Shown here piece by piece: positions 45,038 through 54,804 of a stretch of 54,804 nucleotides of DNA. Source of the stretch: an uncultured Rhodospirillales bacterium (lineage in GTDB: Bacteria; Pseudomonadota; Alphaproteobacteria; Reyranellales; Reyranellaceae); NCBI GenBank assembly GCA_902825855.1, contig CADECW010000037.1:1-54804 (forward strand), in the 5' to 3' direction. Both the position numbers and the translations under genes were made by a program. Within the stretch, counting starts at the first letter, position 1, and every line of letters begins with the position of its first letter. A model generated the notes under the pieces. It saw nothing but the letters and a program-made list of their open reading frames with translations. It was not told the DNA's origin and ran no database searches.

Positions 45038-45065
45038 AAATTAACTAAAATCATCGAGGCTGCAA
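45038..45065 (-). promoter_or_regulatory. sigma70 promoter for pqiB-pqiC-pqiA
   Basis: On the minus strand TTGCAG (45065-45060) and TAATTT (45043-45038) are spaced by 16 bases. They lie about 30 bases upstream of the pqiB ATG at 45007, in an AT-richer stretch after ftsK. Confidence 0.45.
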
Positions 45066-45160
45066 GCATATCTGAAGGCCCATGTCTCAAGGATCACAGG
45101 ACAGGCGCACGGACATCCAGAAATGCAGCCCGACTGGCAAATGCCTTCGACGGCCGAGCG

Positions 45161-47998
45161 TCAGCGCTCGCGATCGTCGATATCCCGCGCCAGTACCTCG
45201 CGCTTGCCGACGTGGTTGGCCGGGCTGACGACGCCTTCCCGCTCCATGCGCTCGACAATGCGGGCTGCGCGGTTGTAGCCAATCTGCAGATACCGCTGGA
45301 TGAAGCTGGTGCTGCACTTGCGCTCGCGCGCCACCAGGGCGATCGCCTGGTCGTAGAGCTGGTCGCTCTCGCCTTCCTCGCCGCCCTCGCCCGGCAGGCC
45401 GAGCCCACCGTCTTCCCCGTCGGGATCGTTGGTGACCGATTCGATGTAGGACGGCACGCCCTGAGCCCTTAGATGCCGTACGACGTCCTCGACCTCGCCG
45501 TCGGAGACAAACGGACCGTGCACGCGCGCGATCTTGCCGCCGCCCGCCATGTAGAGCATGTCGCCCTGGCCCAGAAGCTGCTCGCCGCCCTGTTCGCCGA
45601 GGATGGTGCGGCTGTCGATCTTGGACGTGACCTGGAAGGAGATGCGGGTCGGGAAGTTGGCCTTGATGGTGCCGGTGATGACGTCGACCGACGGCCGCTG
45701 CGTCGCCATGATCACATGGATGCCGGCGGCGCGCGCCATCTGTGCGAGCCGCTGCACCGCCGCCTCGATCTCCTTGCCGGCGACCAGCATGAGGTCGGCC
45801 ATCTCATCGATGATGACGACGATGAAGGGCAGGGCCGTGAGGTCGATCTCCTCTTCTTCGAACACCGGCCGGCGCGTCTCGGGATCGATGCCGGTCTGGA
45901 CCTGGCGGGTCAGCGCCTGGCCCTTGCGCCTGGCGTCGCCGAGGCGCTCGTTGTAGCCCGCGATGTTGCGCACGCCGAGCGCGCTCATCGCGCGATAGCG
46001 GTCCTCCATCTCGCGCACCACCCACTTCAGCGCCACGATTGCCTTGCGCGGCTCTGTGACGACGGGGGTCAGCAGATGCGGGATGTCCTGGTAGACGCTG
46101 AGCTCCAGCATCTTGGGATCGATCATGATGAAGCGGCAGCGATCCGGCGGCAGCCTGTAGAGCAGCGACAGGATCATGGTGTTGACCGCCACCGACTTGC
46201 CCGAGCCGGTGGTGCCGCCGATCAGGAGATGCGGCATGCGGGCGAGATCGGCGATCACCGGATCGCCGCCGATATCCTTGCCCAGCGCCAGCGGCAGGCC
46301 GAGCCGGTTGTCCTCGTACTGGCGGGTCGACAGCAGCTCGCGCAGGAACACCATCTCGCGCCGCGCATTGGGCAATTCGATGCCGATGACGTTGCGGCCC
46401 GGCACGGTGGCGACGCGCGCCGACACCGCGCTCATCGAGCGGGCGATGTCGTCGGCGAGACCGATGACGCGGCTCGACTTGGTGCCGGGCGCCGGCTCGA
46501 GCTCGTAGAGAGTCACGACCGGACCCGGCCGCACCTTCACGATCTGGCCCTTTACGCCGAAATCTTCGAGCACGGTCTCGAGCAGGCGGGCGTTCTGCTC
46601 CAGCGCCTCCTCGTCGATCTTGGTCTCGGTGCTGACACGCGAGGGCAGTGACAGGATGTCGAGCGGCGGCAGCTTGTACTCGCCGCTCACGAGATCGAGT
46701 TCGCGCTGGCCGGCCTTGGCGGCGCGCTTGCCCTGGGCCGCGGCCGACTTGCGCGGCACGATGGTGACGCCGCTCGCGGCTGCGGCCGGTGGCGGATCGG
46801 TGGCAAGCGCGTCGGGCGTGAACGGATTGTCGTCGTCGGTCTCGGCCTCGGGCTGCGCCGCCGCTTGCACCGCTTGCGCAGACCCGGGCAGCGATCCCGG
46901 CAGCGACTCAGGTGGCGATTGGGGCATCGGAGCAGCCGGCGGCGGTGCCGTCGGCTCGATGCGGTCGGCGGCCGGTGCGGCGGACCGCAGGCGGCCCAGA
47001 ATCGGCTCGATGCGCAAGCCGGCCACGCGATCGAACAGCGTGCGCTCCTGCACCGATTCTGCTGCGGTCATCGCCTGCCCCGCATGCAGGGGCTGGTGGT
47101 CGGGCGGCAGGTCGGGAATCTCGCCGGCCGGCCGCTCGATCGGCGCATACGGCGCGTCGACCATCAGCGACTCGCGCGACGGCAAGGGAGCGCCCTCTTC
47201 AGGGATCTGCTCGAAGCGCGGCGGGAAGTGCGCCGGGTCGTACTGGCTGGCGTCTATCTCGCCTGGAATCTCGGCGTAGCCGATCGGCGGCGCCGGCATG
47301 TCGGGCTCGTCTTCGGGCGACTGCGGCTTGCCGCGCCACACTCCGATGCCGGCCCGCACCAGCCACACGCCGCCCAGGAACGGCGCGCGCAGGATACGGA
47401 AGATCAGCGGCAGGTCGGTGCGGTTCATGCCGAGCGCCGGCGCCATGGCGATGAAAGCGAGCGCCGCGCAGGCCGGCTCGATCAAGGCGAGGCTGCCGCC
47501 GCTCGAATGGGTCAGCACCAGTTCGCGGAAGCGGCCGACAAGGGCGAGGCCGACGAGGCCACCCGGTCCGGCATGGGTGGCGGCGGCGCCGACATCGCCC
47601 AGGCCGACGCACGCCACGCTCATCATCAGCAGCGCCAGCAGCAGCAGCGAAAGCCGGAGCCCGAAGAAGCCGAGATGATGGGTTCGCACCATGCGCACGC
47701 CCCAGGTGATCAGCGCCACCGGCACGAGGACGATGGCGAGGCCAAAGGTCTGCAGCAGCAGGTCGGAAACGTAGGCTCCCGGCACGCCCATTGTGTTGTG
47801 CGGTGCGCGGCCGGTGGCGTGGTTGAGCGAGGGATCACCCGGACTGTAGGTGAACAGCGCCAGCAGCAGCAGCACACCCAATGCAGCGACAGCGGCGCCG
47901 ACCAGTTCCATCATGCGCCGGCGCAGGAAGTCGCGGCCGCCTTCCGGCAGGATCGCGGTCTTGCGGGGAGCGACGGAGGCGGCGCCGATGATGGCCAT
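45161..47998 (-). CDS. ftsK: DNA translocase FtsK
   Basis: FtsK couples chromosome dimer resolution to division. The 945-residue protein has about four N-terminal membrane helices, a Pro/Ala-rich linker (about residues 220-430), the motor with Walker [14 protein letters not shown] (around 594-606) and Walker [12 protein letters not shown], and the C-terminal gamma domain with [19 protein letters not shown] that reads KOPS sites. Length is typical. It lies 61 bases behind the aminotransferase gene on the same strand. Confidence 0.97.
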   Translation of the reverse strand: MAIIGAASVAPRKTAILPEGGRDFLRRRMMELVGAAVAALGVLLLLALFTYSPGDPSLNHATGRAPHNTMGVPGAYVSDLLLQTFGLAIVLVPVALITWGVRMVRTHHLGFFGLRLSLLLLALLMMSVACVGLGDVGAAATHAGPGGLVGLALVGRFRELVLTHSSGGSLALIEPACAALAFIAMAPALGMNRTDLPLIFRILRAPFLGGVWLVRAGIGVWRGKPQSPEDEPDMPAPPIGYAEIPGEIDASQYDPAHFPPRFEQIPEEGAPLPSRESLMVDAPYAPIERPAGEIPDLPPDHQPLHAGQAMTAAESVQERTLFDRVAGLRIEPILGRLRSAAPAADRIEPTAPPPAAPMPQSPPESLPGSLPGSAQAVQAAAQPEAETDDDNPFTPDALATDPPPAAAASGVTIVPRKSAAAQGKRAAKAGQRELDLVSGEYKLPPLDILSLPSRVSTETKIDEEALEQNARLLETVLEDFGVKGQIVKVRPGPVVTLYELEPAPGTKSSRVIGLADDIARSMSAVSARVATVPGRNVIGIELPNARREMVFLRELLSTRQYEDNRLGLPLALGKDIGGDPVIADLARMPHLLIGGTTGSGKSVAVNTMILSLLYRLPPDRCRFIMIDPKMLELSVYQDIPHLLTPVVTEPRKAIVALKWVVREMEDRYRAMSALGVRNIAGYNERLGDARRKGQALTRQVQTGIDPETRRPVFEEEEIDLTALPFIVVIIDEMADLMLVAGKEIEAAVQRLAQMARAAGIHVIMATQRPSVDVITGTIKANFPTRISFQVTSKIDSRTILGEQGGEQLLGQGDMLYMAGGGKIARVHGPFVSDGEVEDVVRHLRAQGVPSYIESVTNDPDGEDGGLGLPGEGGEEGESDQLYDQAIALVARERKCSTSFIQRYLQIGYNRAARIVERMEREGVVSPANHVGKREVLARDIDDRER

Positions 47999-48059
47999 CA
48001 GAAGTCCTCCGCCCCCGTCCTACGGAACAGGCAAGAGGCAGGGAAATGCCGGTCTCTCA

Positions 48060-49265
48060 TCACAGCACCTGGGCGAGGCGCGTCATGCCCTCGCGGGTGG
48101 TCTGCTCGTCATGCACCAGGGCAACGCGGATGTAGCGCCGGGCGGTGTTGATGCCGTCGGTTTCGCGACAGACATAGGCGCCAGGCAGCACCTTCAGGTG
48201 CCCCTCGCGCCACAGTTTGCAGGTGGCTTCCTCGCCGTCGCCGACATCGAGCCACAGGAAAAAGCCGCCACCCGGCGTGTAGTAGCTGAAGCGATTGTGC
48301 AGGATCTGCTCGGCGACGCGGAAATTCTTCTGGTACCACTCGCGCGTCTGGAGCGGATGCGTCTCTTCGCGCCACAGGGCGGCGGACGCCTTCTGGACGG
48401 CGAACGGGATCTGCGGGCCGCCATAGGTTCGCCAGCGCAGCGTCATCGCCACCAGGCGGGGATCGCCCGCCATGAAACCGGAGCGCAGGCCGGCGGCATT
48501 GGAACGCTTGGAGAGCGAATGGAAGACGGCGAGGTTCCTGAACGGGTCCTTGCCGCCGGTCGTGTCCATCGCCAGCGCCGCCTCGAGCGCTCCGGGCGGC
48601 GGCTCGCGGGTATAGATCTCGGCGTAGCACTCATCGACCGCCAGCACGGCGTCGTGCTCGCGGCACTTCGCCAGAAGCTTCTGCAGGTAGTCGATGTCCG
48701 CGATGGCGCCCTGAGGGTTGGCGGGCGAGCAGAGATAGACGACCGACATGCGTTTCCAGGTCGCCTCGTCGAGGGCGAGGAAGTCGGGCAGGAAGCTGTT
48801 GCCCGCGTCGGCGTTCACCAGCAGCGGCTCGGCGCCGGACAGCACCGCGCCGCCGAGATAGGCCTGATAGAACGGGTTTGGCAGCGCCACGATCGGCTTG
48901 GCATCGGCCTTCTGCTGCGGCGTCGCCACCGTCGAGATGATGTAGACGCCTTCCTTGCTGCCGGCGGTCGGGATGACATGCTGCGCCGGATCGAGCAGGC
49001 CCGCTGGCAGGCGATAGCGGCGGCCCAGCCATTCGACGATCGCGAGGTTGAGATCGGGCAGGCCCTGGTTCGGCGGATAGCGGTTCCAGCCGTCGATCTC
49101 ATCGTTGACGATCTGGCGGGCGAAGGCGGGCATCGCGCCCTGCGGCTCGCCAACCGACATGTTGATCATCGAGAGATGCGCCGGTGGCGCGATCGGAGCG
49201 ATGAGAGCGTTCAACCGCGCGAACGGAAAATCTGTCAGCGTCTCCGTGAGGCGCGGATTGAACAT
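48060..49265 (-). CDS. class I/II aminotransferase (DapC-like)
   Basis: The 401-residue PLP enzyme has the Schiff-base Lys253 in HSLSKRSNAAGLRSGF, NPQGAI and DECYAEIY. Its N-terminus FNPRLTETLTDFPFARLNAL and the SVGEPQGAMP segment match DapC-type succinyldiaminopimelate aminotransferases, which would serve the lysine/peptidoglycan pathway with dapF. Generic aspartate aminotransferase activity cannot be excluded. ATG 49265 lies about 80 bases behind the promoter at 49353-49381. Confidence 0.85.
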   Translation of the reverse strand: MFNPRLTETLTDFPFARLNALIAPIAPPAHLSMINMSVGEPQGAMPAFARQIVNDEIDGWNRYPPNQGLPDLNLAIVEWLGRRYRLPAGLLDPAQHVIPTAGSKEGVYIISTVATPQQKADAKPIVALPNPFYQAYLGGAVLSGAEPLLVNADAGNSFLPDFLALDEATWKRMSVVYLCSPANPQGAIADIDYLQKLLAKCREHDAVLAVDECYAEIYTREPPPGALEAALAMDTTGGKDPFRNLAVFHSLSKRSNAAGLRSGFMAGDPRLVAMTLRWRTYGGPQIPFAVQKASAALWREETHPLQTREWYQKNFRVAEQILHNRFSYYTPGGGFFLWLDVGDGEEATCKLWREGHLKVLPGAYVCRETDGINTARRYIRVALVHDEQTTREGMTRLAQVL

Positions 49266-49352
49266 CGAAACCCATCCACTGGACCCGCGAGGGCCGGAGC
49301 AAAGCAATTATGCCGGCCGGAAGGGGACCCTGGCCGGATAAACTATCGCCGT

Positions 49353-49381
49353 ATTGTATGAGACAAATAAGCTAATAACAA
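49353..49381 (-). promoter_or_regulatory. sigma70 promoter for the aminotransferase-ftsK unit
   Basis: On the minus strand TTGTTA (49381-49376), 17 bases, TACAAT (49358-49353). The stretch is notably AT-rich for this window. Transcription would begin near 49346. Confidence 0.6.
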
Positions 49382-49458
49382 CAAGGGAATAGCCCGTACT
49401 CTTCATACGAAGGAAGGGTTTTGCACCTTGTCTTCCGTACGGCACACGCGCCCGAGGC

Positions 49459-50775
49459 CTATTGCACACGTTCCCCATGCAGGGCGGTATCGAGGCCCTC
49501 TGTCTCTTCGTCCCGCGTCGCCCTGAGGCCGACCATGGCGTCGACGAGCTTGAGGATGATCCAGGTGCCGATACCGCAGAAGACGGCGACGGCCACCACG
49601 CCGTAGAGCTGGGTCAGGACCTGACCGCCATTGCCGTCGACCAGGCCGACCGGCTGGCCCTTGTTGACGTCGTTGATCAGCCTGGTGGCGAACACGCCGG
49701 CCAGGATGGTGCCGAGGATGCCGCCGACGCCATGCACGCCGAAGACGTCGAGCGAATCGTCGTAGCCCAGCTTGGTCTTCACCATCACCGAAGCCCAGTA
49801 GCAGACCAGGCCCGCGGCGACGCCGATCACCATCGCCGCCCACGGCTCGACATAGCCCGCGGCCGGGGTAATGGTGCCGAGACCGGCCACGGCGCCCGAC
49901 AGGATGCCCAGAACCGAGGGCTTGCCGCGGCTCGCCCATTCGACCGACATCCAGACCAGGGCCGCGACCGCAGCCGAGATATGGGTGTTGAGCATGGCCG
50001 AGCCCGCGAGTTCGCCCGAGGCGAGCGCCGAGCCGGCATTGAAACCGAACCAGCCGACCCAGAGCAGCGAGGTGCCGATCAGGGTGAGCACGAGATTGTG
50101 CGGCGCCATGTATTCGACGCCATAGCCCTGGCGCTTGCCGATCACCAGGCAGCACACCAGGCCGGCGATGCCGGCATTGAGATGGACGACCAGGCCACCC
50201 GCGAAGTCGAGGACGCCCGCGGCGCCGAGGAAGCCGCCGCCCCACACCCAGTGCGCCACTGGCACGTAGACGAACAGGAGCCACAGCGCCATGAACCACA
50301 TCATGGCCGAGAATTTCATGCGCTCGGCGAAGGCGCCGGCGATGATGGCCGGGGTGATGATCGCAAAGGTCGCCTGGTACATCAGGAAGACGTTCTCGGG
50401 CACCGTCTTGGCGAGCTCGTGCACGCTGCCCTGCAGGCCGGCACCGAAGGCGCGCGACAGCGAGCCGATCACGCCGTTCAGGTCGCCGCCGTTGGTGAAG
50501 GCGAGCGAATAGCCGACCACGAACCACAGCACCGTCACCAGGGCGGCGACGGCGAAGGCCTGGACGGCCGTCGCCAGAACGTTCTTCTTGCGCACCATGC
50601 CGCAGTAGAACAGCGCCAGTCCCGGGATGTTCATCATCAGGACCAGGCAGGTAGCGACCAGCAGCCAGGCCGTGTCGCCGGTATCGATGGTGGGCTTGTC
50701 GGCGGCGAACGCTGCTTCGGCGGACATCAGCGCGCACGTCAAGGACGCGCCGAAGCGCAGAACCGTCCTGGTCAT
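49459..50775 (-). CDS. amtB: ammonium transporter (downstream copy)
   Basis: The 438-residue protein has a signal-like first segment (SLTCALMSAEAAFAA), then eleven membrane helices. Amt pore signatures are present: DTGDTAWLLVATCLVLMMN, AHWVWGGGFLG with the first pore His, and GVHGVGGILG with the second. It differs from its paralogue at 51342-52652 in FYCGMVRKKN versus FYGGMVRKKN. It follows glnK (50847-51185) by 71 bases, so they probably form an operon in which GlnK plugs the channel. Confidence 0.94.
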   Translation of the reverse strand: MTRTVLRFGASLTCALMSAEAAFAADKPTIDTGDTAWLLVATCLVLMMNIPGLALFYCGMVRKKNVLATAVQAFAVAALVTVLWFVVGYSLAFTNGGDLNGVIGSLSRAFGAGLQGSVHELAKTVPENVFLMYQATFAIITPAIIAGAFAERMKFSAMMWFMALWLLFVYVPVAHWVWGGGFLGAAGVLDFAGGLVVHLNAGIAGLVCCLVIGKRQGYGVEYMAPHNLVLTLIGTSLLWVGWFGFNAGSALASGELAGSAMLNTHISAAVAALVWMSVEWASRGKPSVLGILSGAVAGLGTITPAAGYVEPWAAMVIGVAAGLVCYWASVMVKTKLGYDDSLDVFGVHGVGGILGTILAGVFATRLINDVNKGQPVGLVDGNGGQVLTQLYGVVAVAVFCGIGTWIILKLVDAMVGLRATRDEETEGLDTALHGERVQ

Positions 50776-50846
50776 CTCTTCCCCCGTGTCGTCTTGTCTT
50801 GCTTGTCTGTCTTCGTGTTGTGTTGGGTTGTTGAAATCCGATTTGG

Positions 50847-51341
<495 letters not shown>

Positions 51342-52652
51342 TCAGTGCACCGTCTCGCCGTGCAGGTTGATGTCGAGGCCTTCGACCTCTTCCTCGCTCG
51401 TCACGCGCAGGCCGACCAGGGCGTCGACGATCTTGAGGAGGATGAAGGTGGCGATGGCGCACCAGGCGATGCAGACCAGCGAACCCCAGAGCTGCGTCAG
51501 CACCTGGCCGGGATTGCCGTCGATCAAGCCCTTCTTGCCCTCGCCTGCGATCGCCTCGACGGCGAACACGCCGGTCAGGATGGCGCCGGCGAAGCCGCCG
51601 AGACCATGCACGCCGAAGGCGTCGAGCGAATCGTCGTAGCCCATCGCGCGCTTGAGCGCGGTGGCGCCCCAGAAGCAGACGAGGCCGGCGACGATGCCGA
51701 TCACCAGCGAACCCATCGGATTGACGTAGCCGGAGGCCGGCGTGATCGCGACCAGGCCGGCGACGGCGCCGGAGATGATGCCGAGCACCGACGGCTTGCC
51801 CCGCGTCGCCCACTCCGCGAACATCCAGGCGAGCGCCGCCGCGGCCGTCGCGAACTGGGTGACGGCCATCGCCATGCCGGCATTGCCGCTGGCGCCGACG
51901 GCCGACCCGGCATTGAAGCCGAACCAGCCGACCCACAGCAGCGAAGCGCCGATCACCGAGTAGACCAGATTGTAGGGCGCCAAGTTGTCGGTGCCGAAGC
52001 CCTTGCGCTTGCCGAGCACCAGGGCGCAGATCAGGCCGGCCACGCCGGCGTTGATGTGCACCACGGTGCCGCCGGCGAAGTCGAGCACGCCCCAGTCGCC
52101 GAGGAAGCCGCCGCCCCACACCCAGTGGGCGATCGGCGCATAGACGATCAGCGACCACAGCGCCATGAACCACATCATGGCCGAGAACTTCATGCGCTCT
52201 GCGAAGGCGCCGGCGATCAGTGCCGGCGTGATGATGGCGAAGGTCAGCTGAAAGGTGAGGAACACCGTCTCCGGAATGGTCTTGGCGAGCTCATGCACGC
52301 CGTCGAGGGTCAAGCCGCGAAGAAAGACCCGGCTCAAGCCGCCGACGATGGTGCTGCCGGGGGTGAAGGCGAGGCTGTAGCCCACGATCAGCCACAGCAC
52401 CGTGATCAGGCAGGTGATGGCGAAGCTCTGCATCACCGTCGCCAGCACGTTCTTCTTGCGCACCATGCCGCCGTAGAACAGCGCCAGGCCCGGGATGGTC
52501 ATCATCAGCACCAGCGCCGTCGAGGTCAGCATCCAGGCGGTGTCGCCGGTGTCGAGCTTGGGTTTCTCGTCGGCGGCCAGCGCGAGCGCCGGCAGAAGCA
52601 ACGTGCCGGCCGCCCCAAGGCCTGCAAGCAGCGGGTTGAGCTTGAGCTTCAT
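51342..52652 (-). CDS. amtB: ammonium transporter (upstream copy)
   Basis: The 436-residue protein has a signal-type start (PLLAGLGAAGTLLLPALALAA) and eleven membrane helices, with DTGDTAWMLTSTALVLMMT, AHWVWGGGFLGDWG and GVHGLGGFAG as Amt pore motifs. ATG 52652 is chosen from the signal peptide. It follows its glnK by 41 bases and is transcribed from the sigma54 promoter. It is a paralogue of the amtB at 49459-50775. Confidence 0.94.
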   Translation of the reverse strand: MKLKLNPLLAGLGAAGTLLLPALALAADEKPKLDTGDTAWMLTSTALVLMMTIPGLALFYGGMVRKKNVLATVMQSFAITCLITVLWLIVGYSLAFTPGSTIVGGLSRVFLRGLTLDGVHELAKTIPETVFLTFQLTFAIITPALIAGAFAERMKFSAMMWFMALWSLIVYAPIAHWVWGGGFLGDWGVLDFAGGTVVHINAGVAGLICALVLGKRKGFGTDNLAPYNLVYSVIGASLLWVGWFGFNAGSAVGASGNAGMAMAVTQFATAAAALAWMFAEWATRGKPSVLGIISGAVAGLVAITPASGYVNPMGSLVIGIVAGLVCFWGATALKRAMGYDDSLDAFGVHGLGGFAGAILTGVFAVEAIAGEGKKGLIDGNPGQVLTQLWGSLVCIAWCAIATFILLKIVDALVGLRVTSEEEVEGLDINLHGETVH

Positions 52653-52693
52653 CGTACTTCCCTCGGATCGTTGATTGGTTGAACAGTGCGGGA

Positions 52694-53164
<471 letters not shown>

Positions 53165-53173
53165 CTATCGGGT

Positions 53174-54433
53174 ATGCAAGGCGATCGGTTCGATCTCGCT
53201 GTTGTCGGCGCCGGCCTGAACGGCAGCCTGCTGGCGCTCGCCGCAGGTGAGGCGGGCCTCGATACCGTCCTGATCGACCGCGTGCCGTTGAAGTCGCTGA
53301 CCGAGCCGGCTTTCGACGGCCGCACCACCGCCATCGCCTACACCAGCCAGCGCTTGTTCACCGCCCTCGGCGCGTGGTCCGAACTGGCCGACCAGGCCGA
53401 ACCCATCCTCGACATCCGCATCTCCGACGCCGGTCACGATGGCCGGCCAAGCCCGATGTTCCTCCACTTCGACCATCGCGAAGCCGCCGACGAAGTCGAT
53501 ACGGCGGCGCCGATGGGCTGGATCGTCGAGAACCGGTTTCTGCGTGCGGCATTGCTGCGGCGTCTGGCGGCCTGCCCGCATGTCGAGCTGGCGGCACCCG
53601 ACGAAGTGGTCGAGACCACGCGCGATCCCGATCGCGCCGAGCTCGTGCTGAAGAGCGGCCGTCGCATCGCCACGCGCCTGGTCGCTTCGGCCGAGGGCCG
53701 CTTCGGCACGATGCGCGAGGATGCCGGCATCGGCGCCCGCGCCTGGTCGTACGATCAAGTCGCCATCGTGCTGGTGGCGCGCCACGAGCGGCCACATCGC
53801 GGCGTCGCCCAGGAGAAGTTTTTGCCCGGCGGCCCCTTTGCCATCCTGCCGATGCGTGACGGCGAGGACGGCGAGCATCGTTCGTCGATCGTGTGGAGCG
53901 AAAGCGCCGACCTAGCCAAGCGCCTGCTCGAACTCGATGGCCCGCGCTTCCAGGCCGAGTTCGCGCGCCGCTTCGGCGACTATCTCGGTCATGTCGAGCC
54001 GGTGGGACCGCGCTGGTGGCATCCGCTCGGGCTGGTTCACGCCGAACGCTATGTCGACGTGCGCCTGGTGTTGGTCGGCGACGCCGCGCACGGCATCCAT
54101 CCCATCGCCGGCCAGGGCTACAATCTCGGAGTGCGCGACATCGCGGCCCTGGTCGAGGTGCTTGTCGACAGCAAGCGGCTCGGCCTCGATGTCGGGGCCG
54201 GCGACACGCTGGAGCGCTATGCGCAATGGCGGCGCGCCGACAATTTCGCCATGGTGGCGGCGACTGATCTGCTGAACCGGCTGTTCTCCAACGACATCAC
54301 TCCGCTCCGCCTGGCGCGCGACATCGGCCTCGCCGCGGTGCAGCGCGTGCCGCCCCTGCGCCGCTTCTTCGTGCGTCACGCCATGGGCCTGGTCGGCGAC
54401 CTGCCCAAGCTGATCAGAGGCGAGCGGCCCTAG
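53174..54433 (+). CDS. UbiH/UbiF/COQ6-family FAD-dependent hydroxylase
   Basis: The 419-residue flavoprotein has the dinucleotide fold VVGAGLNGSLLALAAGEAG, a middle DG-type region and the family signature VGDAAHGIHPIAGQGYNLG. It resembles enzymes that hydroxylate the ubiquinone ring. Which position it hydroxylates cannot be told from sequence. ATG 53174 lies in the divergent region opposite glnK. Downstream, 54434-54574 is non-coding with no recognised signal. Confidence 0.9.
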   Translation: MQGDRFDLAVVGAGLNGSLLALAAGEAGLDTVLIDRVPLKSLTEPAFDGRTTAIAYTSQRLFTALGAWSELADQAEPILDIRISDAGHDGRPSPMFLHFDHREAADEVDTAAPMGWIVENRFLRAALLRRLAACPHVELAAPDEVVETTRDPDRAELVLKSGRRIATRLVASAEGRFGTMREDAGIGARAWSYDQVAIVLVARHERPHRGVAQEKFLPGGPFAILPMRDGEDGEHRSSIVWSESADLAKRLLELDGPRFQAEFARRFGDYLGHVEPVGPRWWHPLGLVHAERYVDVRLVLVGDAAHGIHPIAGQGYNLGVRDIAALVEVLVDSKRLGLDVGAGDTLERYAQWRRADNFAMVAATDLLNRLFSNDITPLRLARDIGLAAVQRVPPLRRFFVRHAMGLVGDLPKLIRGERP

Positions 54434-54574
54434 CGGCCATCCGCGCCTGGCGCGCGAGGACCTGGGAATGCCGGCGGGCGAAACCGTGCTGCAAGGCCAT
54501 CGCCGGCCTGTCTGGCGTCTGGACTAAGCGCCCCGGCCACCCTATCTCAGGGGCCGATTTTCCAAGGATTTTCC

Positions 54575-54804
54575 ATGGCCCTGCCCCAAGTCCCCGTGAC
54601 CGTGCTGACCGGCTATCTCGGCGCCGGCAAGACCACCCTGCTCAATCGCATCCTGAGCGAGCAGCACGGCAAGAAGTACGCCGTCATCGTCAACGAATTC
54701 GGCGAGCTCGGCGTCGACAACGACCTCGTGGTGAATGCCGACGAGGAAGTCTTCGAGATGAACAACGGCTGCATCTGCTGCACCGTGCGCGGCGACCTGA
54801 TCCG
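54575..54804 (+). CDS. CobW/COG0523 GTPase (3' end beyond window)
   Basis: The first 76 residues are visible from ATG 54575: Walker [13 protein letters not shown] (residues 12-23), [11 protein letters not shown], and the Cys65-x-Cys67-Cys68 metal site (GCICCT). This is a second COG0523 metallochaperone-like GTPase in the window. The reading frame is open to the edge. Confidence 0.9.
   Translation, partial: MALPQVPVTVLTGYLGAGKTTLLNRILSEQHGKKYAVIVNEFGELGVDNDLVVNADEEVFEMNNGCICCTVRGDLI

Noticed and set aside
45155..45170. CGAGCG-TCAG-CGCTCG inverted repeat at the ftsK stop as terminator
   Set aside because: No T-tract and it overlaps the coding end; six-pair repeats arise often in DNA this GC-rich.

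Overview
The window is GC-rich, gene-dense bacterial chromosome. Gene content and order point to an alphaproteobacterium: dapF next to ftsY, ffh-rpsP-rimM-trmD-rplS running into leuC, pheA beside a membrane-anchored CycM-type cytochrome c and hisN, FtsK, and paired glnK-amtB operons. A Rhodospirillales/Hyphomicrobiales-type (for example Reyranella-like) host is plausible, but no rRNA or other decisive taxonomic marker is present. No tRNA, rRNA, CRISPR array, insertion sequence, integrase or phage gene was recognised. Most of the window looks like core chromosome with a few accessory modules.

Layout. 1-2590: accessory genes (edge-truncated methyltransferase, two-domain dimeric alpha/beta-barrel protein, SGNH hydrolase). 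2828-8974: a catabolic-type operon with a good sigma70 promoter and a downstream dyad, encoding a Rieske oxygenase, a complete Fe3+-type ABC importer (fused permease, binding protein, ATPase) and an IclR regulator. 9008-12621 (minus): glycosyltransferase-like gene, dapF, ftsY, septation protein A. 12677-13933: an HCCA-isomerase-like protein and a CPBP membrane protease. 13939-21598: ffh promoter, ffh-rpsP-rimM-trmD-rplS, leuC, an RDD membrane protein with a hairpin over its ribosome binding site, then a promoter and leuD-leuB. 21602-24225: an ECF sigma factor/zinc anti-sigma pair divergent from a Tat-exported metallophosphatase and a free-standing CuA-type cupredoxin, with the same promoter motif facing both ways. 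24297-29388: HerA-like ATPase, sugar isomerase, PhzF protein, rpe, pheA. 29622-35424: CycM-type cytochrome, hisN, acetyltransferase, a Cpx-like set (CpxP/Spy-like protein, response regulator, histidine kinase) behind an exact GTAAA-N5-GTAAA box, and an acyl-CoA dehydrogenase. 35448-41193: dispersed inverted repeat, DMT transporter, hisB-hisH, small membrane protein, Csp-type copper-storage protein, and a minus-strand run of polysaccharide deacetylase, CxxC small protein and CobW GTPase. 41329-45007: pqiB-pqiC-pqiA with overlapping genes. 45161-49265: ftsK and a class I aminotransferase. 49459-53032: two tandem glnK-amtB operons; the upstream one has a consensus sigma54 promoter and a strong terminator separates them. 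53174-54804: a UbiH-family hydroxylase and the start of a second CobW GTPase.

How they fit together. Both SRP partners (Ffh and FtsY) lie within 5 kb, with ribosomal and tRNA-modification genes between ffh and leucine biosynthesis. Envelope and metal homeostasis recur: the ECF/CuA module, the Cpx-like system, Csp copper storage, two CobW GTPases, and Pqi lipid transport. The most promising under-described system is the ECF sigma/anti-sigma/Tat-phosphatase/CuA-cupredoxin locus at 21602-24225, because two divergent promoters share the same element and spacing exactly.
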